From REEB509 sp049314555 (GTDB taxonomy: Bacteria > Pseudomonadota > Alphaproteobacteria > Caulobacterales > Aquidulcibacteraceae): 64,000 nucleotides of DNA. Position 1 is the stretch's first letter. Each line of letters opens with the position of its first letter. The translations under genes and the position numbers were made by a program. The stretch covers positions 85,253 to 149,252 of the forward strand of contig JBMOEW010000001.1 in the NCBI GenBank assembly GCA_049314555.1, read 5' to 3'. The notes below the pieces were generated by a model. It saw only the letters and a program-made list of their open reading frames with translations, did not search any database and was not told where the DNA came from. Positions 1 through 9,278 of the stretch are shown one piece after another.

Positions 1-129
1 ATCGTCGACAAGGACAATGCGCCGCGCTGGAACCCAGCGGACCTTGCGGGCGTTACCCCATCGATCATTGAGGCGATCTTCGCGCCTTTGCCACCGGACG
101 AAGAATGGACGCCGTTGCCGAGCGGTTGA
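1..129 (+). CDS. 3-hydroxyisobutyryl-CoA hydrolase / enoyl-CoA hydratase family, C-terminal end (partial)
   Basis: Frame 1 is open from the window edge to a TGA at 127-129, leaving 42 C-terminal residues. They contain DKDNAPRWNPADL followed by a VTPSIIEAIFAPL segment. That DKD..P.W.P..L..V pattern is typical of the end of 3-hydroxyisobutyryl-CoA hydrolases and their enoyl-CoA hydratase/isomerase relatives, which act in valine breakdown. The catalytic part lies outside the window, so hydrolase and hydratase cannot be separated here. It runs convergently into fabB with a 20-base gap. Confidence 0.6.
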   Translation: MVDKDNAPRWNPADLAGVTPSIIEAIFAPLPPDEEWTPLPSG

Positions 130-149
130 ACGGTCCTGGAGCCTCTGTC

Positions 150-1364
150 TCAGTCGTCGAAGCGGGTGAACGCCAAGCTGGCGTTGGTGCCGCCGAAGCC
201 GAACGAATTCGACAGGACGCAGTTCAGTTCCGCATCCTTCCGCTTTCGGACGATTGGCAAGCCTTCGAAAACCGGGTCCAATTCTTCAATATTGGCGCTT
301 TCGCACACAAAGCCGGCCTTCATCATCAAGATGGAGTAGATGGCTTCTTGAACGCCTGCGGCACCCAGGGAGTGGCCGCTGAGGCTTTTGGTTGCGGAAA
401 TCAGCGGAATATCATCGCCGAAAACCGCGCGCACGGCTTCCATCTCTTTCAGGTCGCCAACGGGGGTGGCGGTGGCGTGGGGGTTGATGTAGTCGATTTT
501 GCGATCCAACGTCTTCATAGCTTGGCGCATGCAGCGCGCTGCGCCTTCCCCTGAGGGGGCAACCATGTCGTGACCGTCGCTCGTTGCGCCGTACCCAGAC
601 AATTCGCAGTAGATCTTGGCCCCGCGTGCCTTTGCATGTTCGAGTTCTTCCAACACGACAATGCCGCCGCCACCGGCGATCACAAAACCGTCCCGGTTGG
701 CATCAAAGGCGCGGGACGCTGTCTTGGGCGTTTCGTTGTACTTTGAGCTCATCGCGCCCATGGCGTCGAACAAAACGGATAGGGTCCAATCGAGTTCTTC
801 GGAGCCGCCAGCAAACATGACATCTTGTTTGCCCCACTGAATCATTTCAGCCGCGTTGCCGATGCAATGCGCGCTGGTGGCGCAGGCGGAGCTTATCGAA
901 TAATTGACGCCCTTGATCTTAAAGAACGTCGCCAGGATTGCAGACGCGGTGGAACTCATGCCTTTGGGGACCGCGAACGGACCCACCCGCTTGGCACCCT
1001 TCTCTCTGGCGATGTCTGCTGCGGCCACCAACGTGCGCGTGGAGGGGCCGCCGGAGCCGACAATGATGCCGGTGCGTTCGTTGACGATATCGGTTTCTTC
1101 AAGCCCCGCGTCGCGAATTGCTTGTTCCATCGAGAGATACGCATAGGCCGCGCCATCGGCCATGAAGCGGTAGTGGCGCTTATCGATCAGGGGCTCCATA
1201 TCGATGTCTGGGCGGCCATGGACCTGACACCGAAAGCCCAGCTTTGCATACTCGGGCGCTGCGCTGATTCCAGACTTGGTTTCTCGCAAAGAGGCCAGAA
1301 CCTCTTGGGTGTTGGTGCCGATCGACGATACGATGCCAAGACCTGTCACGACGACGCGTCGCAT
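150..1364 (-). CDS. fabB: beta-ketoacyl-ACP synthase I
   Basis: This 404-residue condensing enzyme elongates acyl-ACP with malonyl-ACP in the cytosol and is needed to elongate the cis-unsaturated intermediate made by FabA. The thiolase-fold Cys-His-His triad is visible: Cys161 in SSACATSAH, His296 in NPHATATPVGD and His331 in SGHSLGAAG. The glycine-rich C-terminal SFGFGGTNASL is intact. Length matches the family. It lies 46 bases downstream of fabA on the same strand, the usual fabA-fabB order, so the two are probably one transcript. The start is an ATG. Confidence 0.95.
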   Translation of the reverse strand: MRRVVVTGLGIVSSIGTNTQEVLASLRETKSGISAAPEYAKLGFRCQVHGRPDIDMEPLIDKRHYRFMADGAAYAYLSMEQAIRDAGLEETDIVNERTGIIVGSGGPSTRTLVAAADIAREKGAKRVGPFAVPKGMSSTASAILATFFKIKGVNYSISSACATSAHCIGNAAEMIQWGKQDVMFAGGSEELDWTLSVLFDAMGAMSSKYNETPKTASRAFDANRDGFVIAGGGGIVVLEELEHAKARGAKIYCELSGYGATSDGHDMVAPSGEGAARCMRQAMKTLDRKIDYINPHATATPVGDLKEMEAVRAVFGDDIPLISATKSLSGHSLGAAGVQEAIYSILMMKAGFVCESANIEELDPVFEGLPIVRKRKDAELNCVLSNSFGFGGTNASLAFTRFDD

Positions 1365-1410
1365 GGTGCCTCCCGAAGGTTGTGGGCAGCGTGTTCTTTG
1401 AAGACGCGCT

Positions 1411-1956
1411 TTACCCGAGACCGGCTGCTAACTGTTCAGGGCTGAACAGGCCAACCTTGAGATCAATGGCGGAGTAGATTTGGCGACCGTCCACCAGAAC
1501 GATACCATCTGCGACGCCCATGACCACTTTGCGCAGAATGACCTTTTTCATGTCGATTTCATAGCGCACTTGCTTTGCAATCGGCGTGACTTGGCCGCGG
1601 AGCTCAACGCTGCCAACGCCGAGTGCGCGCCCGCGGCCCGGCGCGCCGCGCCAGCCCAAATAAAAGCCGACCAACTGCCATAGGGCATCCAAGCCGAGGC
1701 AGCCGGGCATGACTGGGTCGTTGCTGAAATGGCATTCAAAGAACCAGTGTTCGGGCACCACATCGAATTCAGCGACAATGCGGCCCTTGCCGTAAGGGCC
1801 GCCGTCTGCCGTGATTGAAGTGACCCGGTCCAACATCAACATCGGCGGCGCGGGCAACTGTGCGTTGCCAGGGCCAAACACTTCGCCTCGTCCGCAGGCC
1901 AAGAGTGCTTCGCGATCGAATGCGTTCGGGTATTTGCTGCCAAGCGTATCTGTCAT
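1411..1956 (-). CDS. fabA: 3-hydroxydecanoyl-ACP dehydratase/isomerase
   Basis: This 181-residue protein dehydrates 3-hydroxydecanoyl-ACP and isomerises trans-2- to cis-3-decenoyl-ACP, the branch point to unsaturated fatty acids. The FabA active-site signature is complete: FFECHF with catalytic His76, then the PVMPGCLGLDALWQ block with Asp90, at the 14-residue spacing known from E. coli His70/Asp84. It is full length with an ATG start. It sits between an SH3 exported protein 43 bases upstream and fabB 46 bases downstream, all on the minus strand. In many alphaproteobacteria an Irr/Fur-type gene precedes fabA; none is seen here. Confidence 0.96.
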   Translation of the reverse strand: MTDTLGSKYPNAFDREALLACGRGEVFGPGNAQLPAPPMLMLDRVTSITADGGPYGKGRIVAEFDVVPEHWFFECHFSNDPVMPGCLGLDALWQLVGFYLGWRGAPGRGRALGVGSVELRGQVTPIAKQVRYEIDMKKVILRKVVMGVADGIVLVDGRQIYSAIDLKVGLFSPEQLAAGLG

Positions 1957-1999
1957 GGTGCCGTTATGGCGACCAACACGTCACGCGGCAAGTGCGCTG

Positions 2000-2515
2000 T
2001 CATTGGCATGCATTGGCCCCCCAAAGGGCGTCTGCGCGCACCCAACCTTCGAGGTCGTTCACCGCCAGTTTGACCCAGCCGGTTTCGCAGTCCGTGACCG
2101 TTGCAATCACGCCCTGTTCGAGGATGGCGCGGGTGCGGGCATTGGCGTCCGGTGCGGTCCGCAGGATTGCTTCATGGCGATTGCCGCCTCGCACAAACAC
2201 ACTTGAGGTATTGCTTAGGGCCGAAACGTGCATCCAAACCTGGGTGCCATCGGGATCGCGCACCCGCCGCCATGAGCCTTGCTCCGCTGTGACTTGCAGG
2301 GGCAGGCCGGGGGCCACGTAAATCCAGTCCACCGGGGCATCGCTGGACGGACGACGCAGGCCGTTGGCCTGATCGGTATCCAGGCTGACGAAGCGTGGCA
2401 ACGGCAAACCGGAGTTTGCCCCCAGCCGTTGGCTGCTTGCTGCTTGGTCTGCGCCGGCGGGGGGGGCCAGCACGCCCACCGCAAGCGCGGCGGCCAAAAT
2501 AGCCTTCCGAACCAT
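2000..2515 (-). CDS. exported SH3-domain protein
   Basis: This 171-residue protein begins with a signal peptide (MVRKAILAAALAVGVLAPPAGA). Two bacterial SH3-like stretches follow: one around residues 40-95 with RRPSSDAPVDWIY, and one around 100-165 ending in GWVKLAVNDLEGWVRAD. Such SH3 (SH3b/SH3_4) domains usually bind cell-wall peptides, so a periplasmic, envelope-associated role is likely; the exact function is unknown. I prefer the ATG at 2515 over a GTG at 2524, because a GGGGTG stretch lies about 6 bases before it and it begins the signal peptide cleanly. It precedes fabA by 43 bases and may be co-transcribed. Confidence 0.75.
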   Translation of the reverse strand: MVRKAILAAALAVGVLAPPAGADQAASSQRLGANSGLPLPRFVSLDTDQANGLRRPSSDAPVDWIYVAPGLPLQVTAEQGSWRRVRDPDGTQVWMHVSALSNTSSVFVRGGNRHEAILRTAPDANARTRAILEQGVIATVTDCETGWVKLAVNDLEGWVRADALWGANACQ

Positions 2516-2664
2516 GAAGATCACCCCGTGTCTTTCGTTGAGTGCCAGGATGGCGATCAGGGGTGAAAATGAGGTTTATGTGCGCGCCGCGCAGGGGCGG
2601 ATTATGCCCAGGGTCGAAAGGTATTTTGTAAAGTTAATGACCTGTTGCGGCGGGCATTTGCCGT

Positions 2665-3483
2665 TTAGCCGACAAATGCCTTTTCCACCACATATTGGCC
2701 GGGGTTAGCGACGCTGCCCTCGGTAAATCCCGCTGCTTCCAGGCGCTGCTTGAGGTCTTGGTTCATTTCCAGACTGCCGCAGATCATGGCGCGATCTGTT
2801 GTGGGCGACAGCGGAGCGCCCGTCACCTCAGCGAATCGCCCTTGTTGGTCCATCAGGGCAGTGATGCGGCCGGTAAGCGCGTACTCTTCGCGGGTGCAGC
2901 TCGCGAGGTGGCACAGTTTTTCTGAGACCAGTTCCCCGACGAGCGGGTCTTCCTTGAGGCTCTCCACCAGCTCCAGGCCATAGGTCAGTTCTGCCTTCAG
3001 CCTGCAGGTATGGATAAGAATTACCGACTCGTAACGTTCATAGGCGTCCGGGTCTCGGATCAGGCTGGCGAAGGGGGCGATGCCGGTTCCGGTGGCAAAC
3101 ATGATCAGGCGCTTCGCGGGCGTCAATGCGTCCAGGACCAGGGTTCCGGTTGGTTTTTTTCCCAGCAGAACCGTGTCGCCAGGGGCAATGCTTTGCAGGC
3201 GCGACGTTAAGGGGCCGTCTGGCACTTTGATCGAATAAAATTCGAGGGTGTCGTCCCAGGCGGGGCTGGCGATCGAATAGGCGCGCAAGAGCGGCTTACC
3301 ATCGATCGGCAAGCCGATCATCACGAACTCACCGGAGCGAAACCGAAATGCCGCCGGCCGGGTGGTGCGAAAGGCGAACAGTCTGTCTGTGAAGTGGCGG
3401 ACCGACAAAACGGTCTCTTCTGTCGGGGCATTCGCAGATTTTGGCGCAGCCGCGGGTTGGGGTGCAGGGCTTTGATCTGCCAC
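2665..3483 (-). CDS. fpr: ferredoxin--NADP(+) reductase
   Basis: This FAD enzyme moves electrons between NADPH and ferredoxin or flavodoxin. The sequence shows the FAD-binding RAYSIAS motif, the NADPH-binding MFATGTGIAPFASL motif, the CGSLEM segment and a C-terminal YVVEKAFVG typical of bacterial Fpr. I place the start at a GTG at 3483, giving 272 residues (MADQSPAPQ...), because AGGAG lies 7 bases upstream and the length then fits the family. The frame stays open far upstream, antisense to the next gene, but that extension has no protein character. The short N-terminal Ala/Pro tail before the FAD domain is unusual but plausible. It is divergent from mch. Confidence 0.9.
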   Translation of the reverse strand: MADQSPAPQPAAAPKSANAPTEETVLSVRHFTDRLFAFRTTRPAAFRFRSGEFVMIGLPIDGKPLLRAYSIASPAWDDTLEFYSIKVPDGPLTSRLQSIAPGDTVLLGKKPTGTLVLDALTPAKRLIMFATGTGIAPFASLIRDPDAYERYESVILIHTCRLKAELTYGLELVESLKEDPLVGELVSEKLCHLASCTREEYALTGRITALMDQQGRFAEVTGAPLSPTTDRAMICGSLEMNQDLKQRLEAAGFTEGSVANPGQYVVEKAFVG

Positions 3484-3728
3484 AGGTTTGCTCCTGAACT
3501 GCGCTTGTTCGCGCAGACCTGCATGATGGGAGGAAGCACACAAGCTTAAGGCGGCGGTGACCGCAAGGGACCTGCGACAGTATTCAAGCTTAAGCTGGGC
3601 TTGCGCTTGTGTTTGCCAGAAGCCGGCGTCGCGGCACGGCATGCGACGATCCGCCAGCCCTTTGGTGGCCTTGACGCTTACCGATTGAGGCCGCAACCGA
3701 AGCGGTGGACTATCACCAAGGGGCAGCC

Positions 3729-4790
3729 ATGAGCGACGCAAGCGGCAAATCGAATCCGGGGCACTATTTTGAGGACTTCCGGGTGGGGCAGGTGCTTGTT
3801 CATGCCACGCCGCGGACGGTGACCGACGGGGATGTGGCGCTATCGATCGCGCTGACTGGATCGCGGTATGCGCTGTTTTCTTCCGACACGTTTGCCTACC
3901 AAAATGGCCTGCCGGGCGCGCCGGTTGATCCGCTGACGGTTTTTCACATCGTTTTTGGCAAAACCGTTTCAGACATTTCGCTGAATGCCGTGGCCAACCT
4001 CGGCTATGCCGAAGGGCGCGCACTGCGTGCGGTTTATGCTGGTGACACGCTTTCCGCCACAAGCGAAGTGATTGGTTTGAAAGAGAACTCGAACGGAAAG
4101 ACCGGGGTCGTTTACGTCCGGACGATCGGGGCCAACCAGCATGGCGAGGCGGTTTTTTCGTACGTGCGATGGGTGATGGTGAACAAGAAGGATGCAATGT
4201 TGCCCGCGCCGGCTGCGGTGGTACCGGAACTTGCGGGATTTGTGAGCCCAGAAGCGTTGGTCTTGCCGGACGGCCTTTCTGCCAAAGGGTATGACTGGGC
4301 GCGGGCGGGCGATTCGTGGGCCTTTGAGGACTATGCCATTGGCGAGCGGATCGATCATGTGGACGGCATGACGGTGGAAGAAGCCGAGCACCAATTGGCG
4401 ACGCGGCTTTATCAGAACACGGCCAAGGTGCATTTCGACGCTCTGGCGCAAGCCTCATCGCGGTTTGGCAAGCGCCTGATCTATGGGGGTGTCGCTATTT
4501 CTGCGGCGCGGGCGTTGGCATTTAACGGCCTGGCCAATGCGGCCTACCTACTTGCGATCAACGCCGGGCGGCATGTGAGCCCGTTGTTTGCGGGCGATAC
4601 GGTTTATGCCTGGAGCGAGGTTTTGGACACAGCTCCGCTTTCCGACAGTCTTGGCGCACTGCGTCTTCGGCTGGTGGGGCTGAAGAACCAAACGGCGGCG
4701 GGATTTCCATTTCAGACAGAGGCGGGCGACTACCAACCCGCGGTGATCTTGGATTTCGACTACTGGGCGGCGATTCCCATGCGGGGTTAG
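3729..4790 (+). CDS. mch: mesaconyl-CoA hydratase (beta-methylmalyl-CoA dehydratase)
   Basis: This 353-residue double hot-dog (MaoC-like) protein resembles Rhodobacter Mch closely in key stretches: NPGHYFEDFRVGQ, HATPRTVTDGDVAL, HIVFGKTVSDISLNA, NLGYAEGRALRAVYAGDTL, the IDHVDGMTVEEAEHQ block and a LDFDYW end. Mch interconverts mesaconyl-C1-CoA and beta-methylmalyl-CoA in the ethylmalonyl-CoA pathway, which replaces the glyoxylate shunt for C2 assimilation. The ATG at 3729 has AAGGGG 6 bases upstream, better than an in-frame start at 3705. The stop overlaps the convergent DUF885 stop by 4 bases. No other pathway gene is nearby. Confidence 0.9.
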   Translation: MSDASGKSNPGHYFEDFRVGQVLVHATPRTVTDGDVALSIALTGSRYALFSSDTFAYQNGLPGAPVDPLTVFHIVFGKTVSDISLNAVANLGYAEGRALRAVYAGDTLSATSEVIGLKENSNGKTGVVYVRTIGANQHGEAVFSYVRWVMVNKKDAMLPAPAAVVPELAGFVSPEALVLPDGLSAKGYDWARAGDSWAFEDYAIGERIDHVDGMTVEEAEHQLATRLYQNTAKVHFDALAQASSRFGKRLIYGGVAISAARALAFNGLANAAYLLAINAGRHVSPLFAGDTVYAWSEVLDTAPLSDSLGALRLRLVGLKNQTAAGFPFQTEAGDYQPAVILDFDYWAAIPMRG

Positions 4791-6535
4791 CCGGCCTTTC
4801 GGGCCGCAATCCACCGTTCGATCCGCTGCGCCAGAAGATCCAGCGGGACCGGACCGTCCAGCAAAACAGCATCGTGGAACGCGCGAACGTCGAACCGGTC
4901 GCCCAATTCGGCTTCGGCATGACGGCGCAGGCGGATCAATTCCAGCTCGCCGACCTTGTAAGCCAAGGCTTGGCCCGGCCATGACACGTAGCGCAGAACC
5001 TCGGTGGTGATGTTGTGGGGGGCGAGCGCGGTGTTTTCGTCGAAGCATTGGCGCGCCTGCTCCAAAGACCAGCCCAGCCAATGAATGCCGGTATCGGCGA
5101 CGAGCCGGCAGGCACGCCACATTTCATACGAAAGCCTGCCAAACTGTTCGTAAGGGGTGCGGTAGAAGCCCATTTCCTCGCCGAGGTATTCGGCATAGAG
5201 GCCCCAGCCCTCGACATAGGCTGTGAAAAACGCGTTGCGGCGGAAGCCCGGCAGGTCGGTGCGCTCTTGAGAGAGCGCGATCTGTAGATGATGGCCGGGG
5301 ACCGCCTCGTGCAAGGTGAGGGCCGGTAACTCATAAAGCGGACGGGCCGGCAAGTTGTAGGTGTTGACCCAGTAATTGCCGGGGATGCCCTGTTGAATGC
5401 TGCCAGGGATGTAGCGGCCCGTGGTATAGCCTGGGGCGAGGGAGTCTGGCACCGGCTGCACGCCATAGGGCAGGCGCGGCAGGGTTCCAAACAGCCGCGG
5501 GAGGCCGGCATCTGCGCGTTTCGCCATTTCGGCGGCCTGCAACATCAAGTCTTCTGGCGAGCGGGCGTAAAAGCGTGGATCGCTTCGGAGCATGGCCTGA
5601 AAGGCTCGGAAATCGCCGCGAAAGCCCGTCTGCTCGATGACGGCGGCCATGCGCGCCCTGATCCTGGCCACTTCTGAAACCCCAAGCGCCTGAATTTCTT
5701 CTGGCGTCATGGTGGTGGTGGTTTCTCGGCGCGCCATCGCCAAGTAGAGCTCTTCCCCGCCAGGAAGGGCGCGCGCGCCCAGGGATTCCCGCGTGGCCGG
5801 CCGATACTCCGCTTGGAAAAAGGTGATGAGCGCGTCTTGGGCGCTGCCGAACGCTTCGATGTTGGCGATGGCCGCTTGCCGAAGGGCCGCCTGGTCTATG
5901 GGGGCAATCGACGCGGGCAGCTCGATCAGGGGGGCGTAAAGTGCGTGGCTTGCGGGATCAGTGACCCGATGGGGGGCAAGGGTGGGGAGAACCGACTCCA
6001 AGACAACGCGCGGCTGCACAAATCCGGTGCTGATGCCGCGCCGCATGTTGGCAATGTTGGCCTCGTAAAAAGCGGGAATGGCACCGATCCGATCCACATA
6101 GGCCTGCGCTTCGGCGGCGTTGCGAATGACGGTCTGCCTTGGCAAGTAATCTGGCAGGGAGAAGAAGCCGGAGTCGTTTTCAAAGGGGATACGCGCGACG
6201 TCCAGGCGAATGAACTCGCGTTCGTTGGCGATGGTTGCGCGCAGGAGCGCTAGGTTTTCGAGGTCGAGGGGGCTTAACCCGGCTGGTCGCACGCGATCGA
6301 TGCGGGTTTGGAGGGCCGCTAAAACCTGATCTTGCGCCAATTCTGCGCTGCGGGACGCATCTGGAAGGCGGGAGAGGGCGTCAAGGTCGCCTTCGGCACC
6401 GGCGGTGAAGGGGTCCCGGAGGCGGCTTTCGGCTTCATAGGTGGCGATGACGCCTTGGAGCGCGCGTTGGGCGCGCGTTTCCGCAAGCGCGGGCGTCATA
6501 AACAGGGCCAAAATCAAGACGACTGCGGTGCGCAT
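4787..6535 (-). CDS. exported DUF885 family protein (putative metallohydrolase)
   Basis: This 582-residue protein has a signal peptide (MRTAVVLILALFMTPALAE) and the DUF885 architecture: a long helical N-terminal half, then the metal-site signature HEAVPGHHLQ near residue 405 followed by TAYVEGWGLYAEYLGEEMG. DUF885 proteins are zinc-dependent peptidase-like enzymes (M32-related fold); substrates are mostly unknown. It is probably periplasmic. It is a single gene convergent with mch (4-base overlap) and divergent from sdhC, with about 150 bases between starts. All expected motifs are present, so it should be active. Confidence 0.85.
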   Translation of the reverse strand: MRTAVVLILALFMTPALAETRAQRALQGVIATYEAESRLRDPFTAGAEGDLDALSRLPDASRSAELAQDQVLAALQTRIDRVRPAGLSPLDLENLALLRATIANEREFIRLDVARIPFENDSGFFSLPDYLPRQTVIRNAAEAQAYVDRIGAIPAFYEANIANMRRGISTGFVQPRVVLESVLPTLAPHRVTDPASHALYAPLIELPASIAPIDQAALRQAAIANIEAFGSAQDALITFFQAEYRPATRESLGARALPGGEELYLAMARRETTTTMTPEEIQALGVSEVARIRARMAAVIEQTGFRGDFRAFQAMLRSDPRFYARSPEDLMLQAAEMAKRADAGLPRLFGTLPRLPYGVQPVPDSLAPGYTTGRYIPGSIQQGIPGNYWVNTYNLPARPLYELPALTLHEAVPGHHLQIALSQERTDLPGFRRNAFFTAYVEGWGLYAEYLGEEMGFYRTPYEQFGRLSYEMWRACRLVADTGIHWLGWSLEQARQCFDENTALAPHNITTEVLRYVSWPGQALAYKVGELELIRLRRHAEAELGDRFDVRAFHDAVLLDGPVPLDLLAQRIERWIAARKAG

Positions 6536-6686
6536 AAGGGGCCTCTTGCTCTTGCCTTTGCTAGTGTAGCGCGACGAGTGGTGGGTTCGTCAAATCTGAC
6601 GCTGCGGCGGAATTGACTTGGCGGCGACGCTCCTTACGATCCAAACTCATGCTTTCTTCGTACAGTCCCCTAAACCAGGAGCTCTC

Positions 6687-7079
6687 ATGGCCGGTGCCTT
6701 AAAGCCCAGCTCAAGGCCGCTTTCGCCGCACCTGCAAGTGTGGCGTTGGCATGTGACAATGGCCACTTCGATTTTGCACCGCGCGTCGGGTGTGGCGCTG
6801 TATCTTGGGGCGATTGGCTTTGCCATTTGGGTGATGGCTTTGGCTTCCGGCCCGCAAGCCTACGCGCCGGTTGATTGGTTTTTGACCTCGTTGCTTGGTC
6901 AATTGTCGCTCTATGGGTTCTCCGTTGCCATCTCGTACCATTTGGCCAACGGGATCCGCCATTTGGTTTGGGACACCGGCCGGGGCCTCACGCCCGCGAC
7001 GGCAGACGCTTCTGGTTGGTTCGTCATCGTCTTCGCGTTGGTCGCGCCGATCGGTGTTTGGGCCCTCGCCAATATCTAA
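6687..7079 (+). CDS. sdhC: succinate dehydrogenase cytochrome b556 subunit
   Basis: This 130-residue inner-membrane subunit anchors succinate dehydrogenase and helps bind heme b and ubiquinone. The SdhC signatures are clear: RPLSPHLQVWRW at the N-terminus, SILHRASGVALYLG before the first membrane helix, and the heme-ligand region SYHLANGIRHLVWDTG. Three membrane helices are visible. The ATG at 6687 has AGGAG 6 bases upstream; an earlier in-frame start at 6618 adds residues unlike the family. It is the first gene of sdhC-sdhD-sdhA, followed by sdhD after 7 bases. Confidence 0.93.
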   Translation: MAGALKPSSRPLSPHLQVWRWHVTMATSILHRASGVALYLGAIGFAIWVMALASGPQAYAPVDWFLTSLLGQLSLYGFSVAISYHLANGIRHLVWDTGRGLTPATADASGWFVIVFALVAPIGVWALANI

Positions 7080-7086
7080 GGAACAC

Positions 7087-7485
7087 ATGATGTCGGACGG
7101 AAACTCAAGCTTGCGCACACCGCTCGGTCGGGTGCGAGGGCATGGCGCGGCGAAGTCGGGAACAGGGCACTTTATTGAGCAGCGCGTGAGTGCGGTCGCG
7201 CTGGCTGTGCTGTCTGTTTGGTTTGTTGTTGCGGCTGCGGTGAGCTTGCCGCTCGGCTATGACGGCGCGCGGGCCTGGGTGGCCCAGCCTGCTGTGGCGC
7301 TTGGATTGATCTTGTTTGCCTTGACCGCCTTCTTCCACATGCGGATTGGGCTTTCGGTGGTGATCGAAGACTACATCACAAAGCCTGCGACGAAGGCCAC
7401 GCTTTTGATCCTTAATGCTTTTGTTTGCTTCGCGCTGGCGATCGCCAGTGCCTTCAGTATCGTTTTGATCAGCGTGGGGAGCTGA
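7087..7485 (+). CDS. sdhD: succinate dehydrogenase membrane anchor subunit
   Basis: This 132-residue second membrane anchor of complex II has an N-terminal RTPLGRVRGHGAAKSGT stretch typical of alphaproteobacterial SdhD. Three membrane helices follow, with the heme/quinone region FFHMRIGLSVVIEDYI. The start is one of two adjacent ATGs (7087 or 7090) behind AAGGA. It sits between sdhC and sdhA, and its stop is only 2 bases before the sdhA start, indicating translational coupling. Confidence 0.93.
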   Translation: MMSDGNSSLRTPLGRVRGHGAAKSGTGHFIEQRVSAVALAVLSVWFVVAAAVSLPLGYDGARAWVAQPAVALGLILFALTAFFHMRIGLSVVIEDYITKPATKATLLILNAFVCFALAIASAFSIVLISVGS

Positions 7486-7487
7486 AG

Positions 7488-9278
7488 TTGGCCGCGTATA
7501 CCTGGATAGATCACACGTTTGATGTTGTTGTTGTTGGCGCAGGCGGCTCGGGCTTGCGGGCGGCGCTTGGTGCGGCGCAAGCGGGCTTGAAAACGGCTTG
7601 CATCAGCAAGGTTTTCCCGACGCGCTCGCACACGGTGGCCGCTCAGGGCGGGATTTCGGCCGCGCTGGGCAATATGGGCGAGGACGATTGGCGCTGGCAC
7701 ATGTTCGACACCGTCAAGGGGTCTGACTGGCTTGGCGACCAGGACGCAATCCAATACCTTTGCCAAAATGCCCCAGCGGCGGTGTACGAATTGGAACACT
7801 GGGGAGTGCCGTTTTCGCGCACCGAGGAAGGCAAGATCTATCAGCGCGCCTTTGGCGGCATGACCCGCAACTTTGGCGAGGCTCCGGTGCAACGGACCTG
7901 CGCCGCCGCCGACCGGACTGGGCACGCGATCTTACACACGCTGTATGGGCAATCGTTGCGCCATAACACCGAGTTCTTTATCGAATACTTCGCCCTTGAT
8001 CTGATCATGGATGATCAGGGCACGTGCCGCGGCGTGACCGCCTGGAAAATGGATGACGGCACGTTGCATCGCTTCCGGGCGCAGCGCGTGATTTTGGCGA
8101 CGGGCGGGTATGGGCGCGCCTATCTGTCTTGCACCAGCGCGCATACCTGCACCGGGGATGGCAACGCGATGGTGCTGCGAGCGGGTCTGCCGCTGCAGGA
8201 CATGGAGTTTGTGCAATTCCACCCGACCGGTATTTTCCCCGCAGGATGCCTGATCACGGAAGGTGCGCGGGGCGAGGGGGGCTATCTGACCAACTCGGAG
8301 GGCGAGCGCTTCATGGAGCGCTATGCGCCGACTGTGAAGGACTTGGCGCCGCGGGATATGGTCAGCCGGGCGATGACTGTGGAAATTCGCGAAGGGCGCG
8401 GTGTTGGGCCGAAGAAGGACCACATCAACCTGCACCTGGACCACCTTGATCCGAAGATCTTGGCCGAGCGACTGCCGGGGATTTCTGAAAGTGCGAAGGT
8501 GTTTGCTGGCGTGGACGTCACAAAGCAGCCGATCCCTGTGCTGCCAACCGTGCACTACAACATGGGGGGCATTCCCACGAACTACTTCGGCGAAGTCTTG
8601 ACCAAGGTGAACGGCGATGCTGATACGATCGTGCGCGGGCTGATGGCCGTTGGCGAGGCCGCCTGCGTTAGCGTGCACGGGGCGAACCGGTTGGGGTCTA
8701 ACTCGCTGATCGATTTGGTGGTGTTTGGCCGGGCGGCTGCCTTGCGCTGCGGAGACATGCTCAAGGCCGGCGAAACCCAGCCGGAGCTGCCAAAAGGGGG
8801 CGGGGACACTCACTTGGCGCGTCTCGACAAAGCGCGGCACGCGTCGGGCAAAACTTCGACGGCGCACCTGCGTGACACCATGCAGCGGGCGATGCAGGAG
8901 ACCTGCGCTGTGTATCGGACCGGTCCGGTGATGGAAGAGGGCGTGAGCCGGATGGCTGACGTTTACGCGCAAATGCCGGATATCAAGGTGAGCGATCGTT
9001 CCATGATTTGGAATTCGGACGTGATGGAAACCCTGGAGTTTGAAAACCTGATCCAGCAAGCCGTTGTGACCGTCAATTCAGGCGTGAACCGGCAAGAAAG
9101 CCGCGGCGCGCACGCCCGGGAAGACTTTTCCGAGCGGGACGATGTGAACTGGATGAAGCACACGCTGACGTGGCTGGACGACGCGACGGGAAAAACCGTG
9201 ATCGATTATCGTCCGGTGCACATGAATACGCTTACCAACGACGTGCAGACGATTCCACCGAAGAAACGGGTGTATTGA
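7488..9278 (+). CDS. sdhA: succinate dehydrogenase flavoprotein subunit
   Basis: This 596-residue catalytic subunit oxidises succinate to fumarate, passing electrons to SdhB. It shows the FAD-binding VVVVGAGGSGLRAALGA motif, the RSHTVAAQGGI block whose His carries covalent FAD, the HPTGIFPAGCLITEGARGEGG substrate-site segment, GEAACVSVHGANRLGSNSL and the GAHAREDFSERDD C-terminal region. I place the start at a TTG (7488) with GGGGAG 6 bases upstream; this matches the usual N-terminus, and upstream codons overlap sdhD. The gene is intact to PPKKRVY. The expected sdhB does not follow: the next gene is on the opposite strand. Confidence 0.95.
   Translation: MAAYTWIDHTFDVVVVGAGGSGLRAALGAAQAGLKTACISKVFPTRSHTVAAQGGISAALGNMGEDDWRWHMFDTVKGSDWLGDQDAIQYLCQNAPAAVYELEHWGVPFSRTEEGKIYQRAFGGMTRNFGEAPVQRTCAAADRTGHAILHTLYGQSLRHNTEFFIEYFALDLIMDDQGTCRGVTAWKMDDGTLHRFRAQRVILATGGYGRAYLSCTSAHTCTGDGNAMVLRAGLPLQDMEFVQFHPTGIFPAGCLITEGARGEGGYLTNSEGERFMERYAPTVKDLAPRDMVSRAMTVEIREGRGVGPKKDHINLHLDHLDPKILAERLPGISESAKVFAGVDVTKQPIPVLPTVHYNMGGIPTNYFGEVLTKVNGDADTIVRGLMAVGEAACVSVHGANRLGSNSLIDLVVFGRAAALRCGDMLKAGETQPELPKGGGDTHLARLDKARHASGKTSTAHLRDTMQRAMQETCAVYRTGPVMEEGVSRMADVYAQMPDIKVSDRSMIWNSDVMETLEFENLIQQAVVTVNSGVNRQESRGAHAREDFSERDDVNWMKHTLTWLDDATGKTVIDYRPVHMNTLTNDVQTIPPKKRVY

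Noticed and set aside
2665..4458. 597-residue open frame extending fpr far upstream on the minus strand
   Set aside because: Only residues from 3483 onward look like Fpr. The extension is antisense to mch, low-complexity and has a proper GTG with AGGAG inside.
7932..9059. 375-residue minus-strand frame opposite sdhA
   Set aside because: Antisense shadow of a highly conserved gene; composition is His/Arg/Pro noise.
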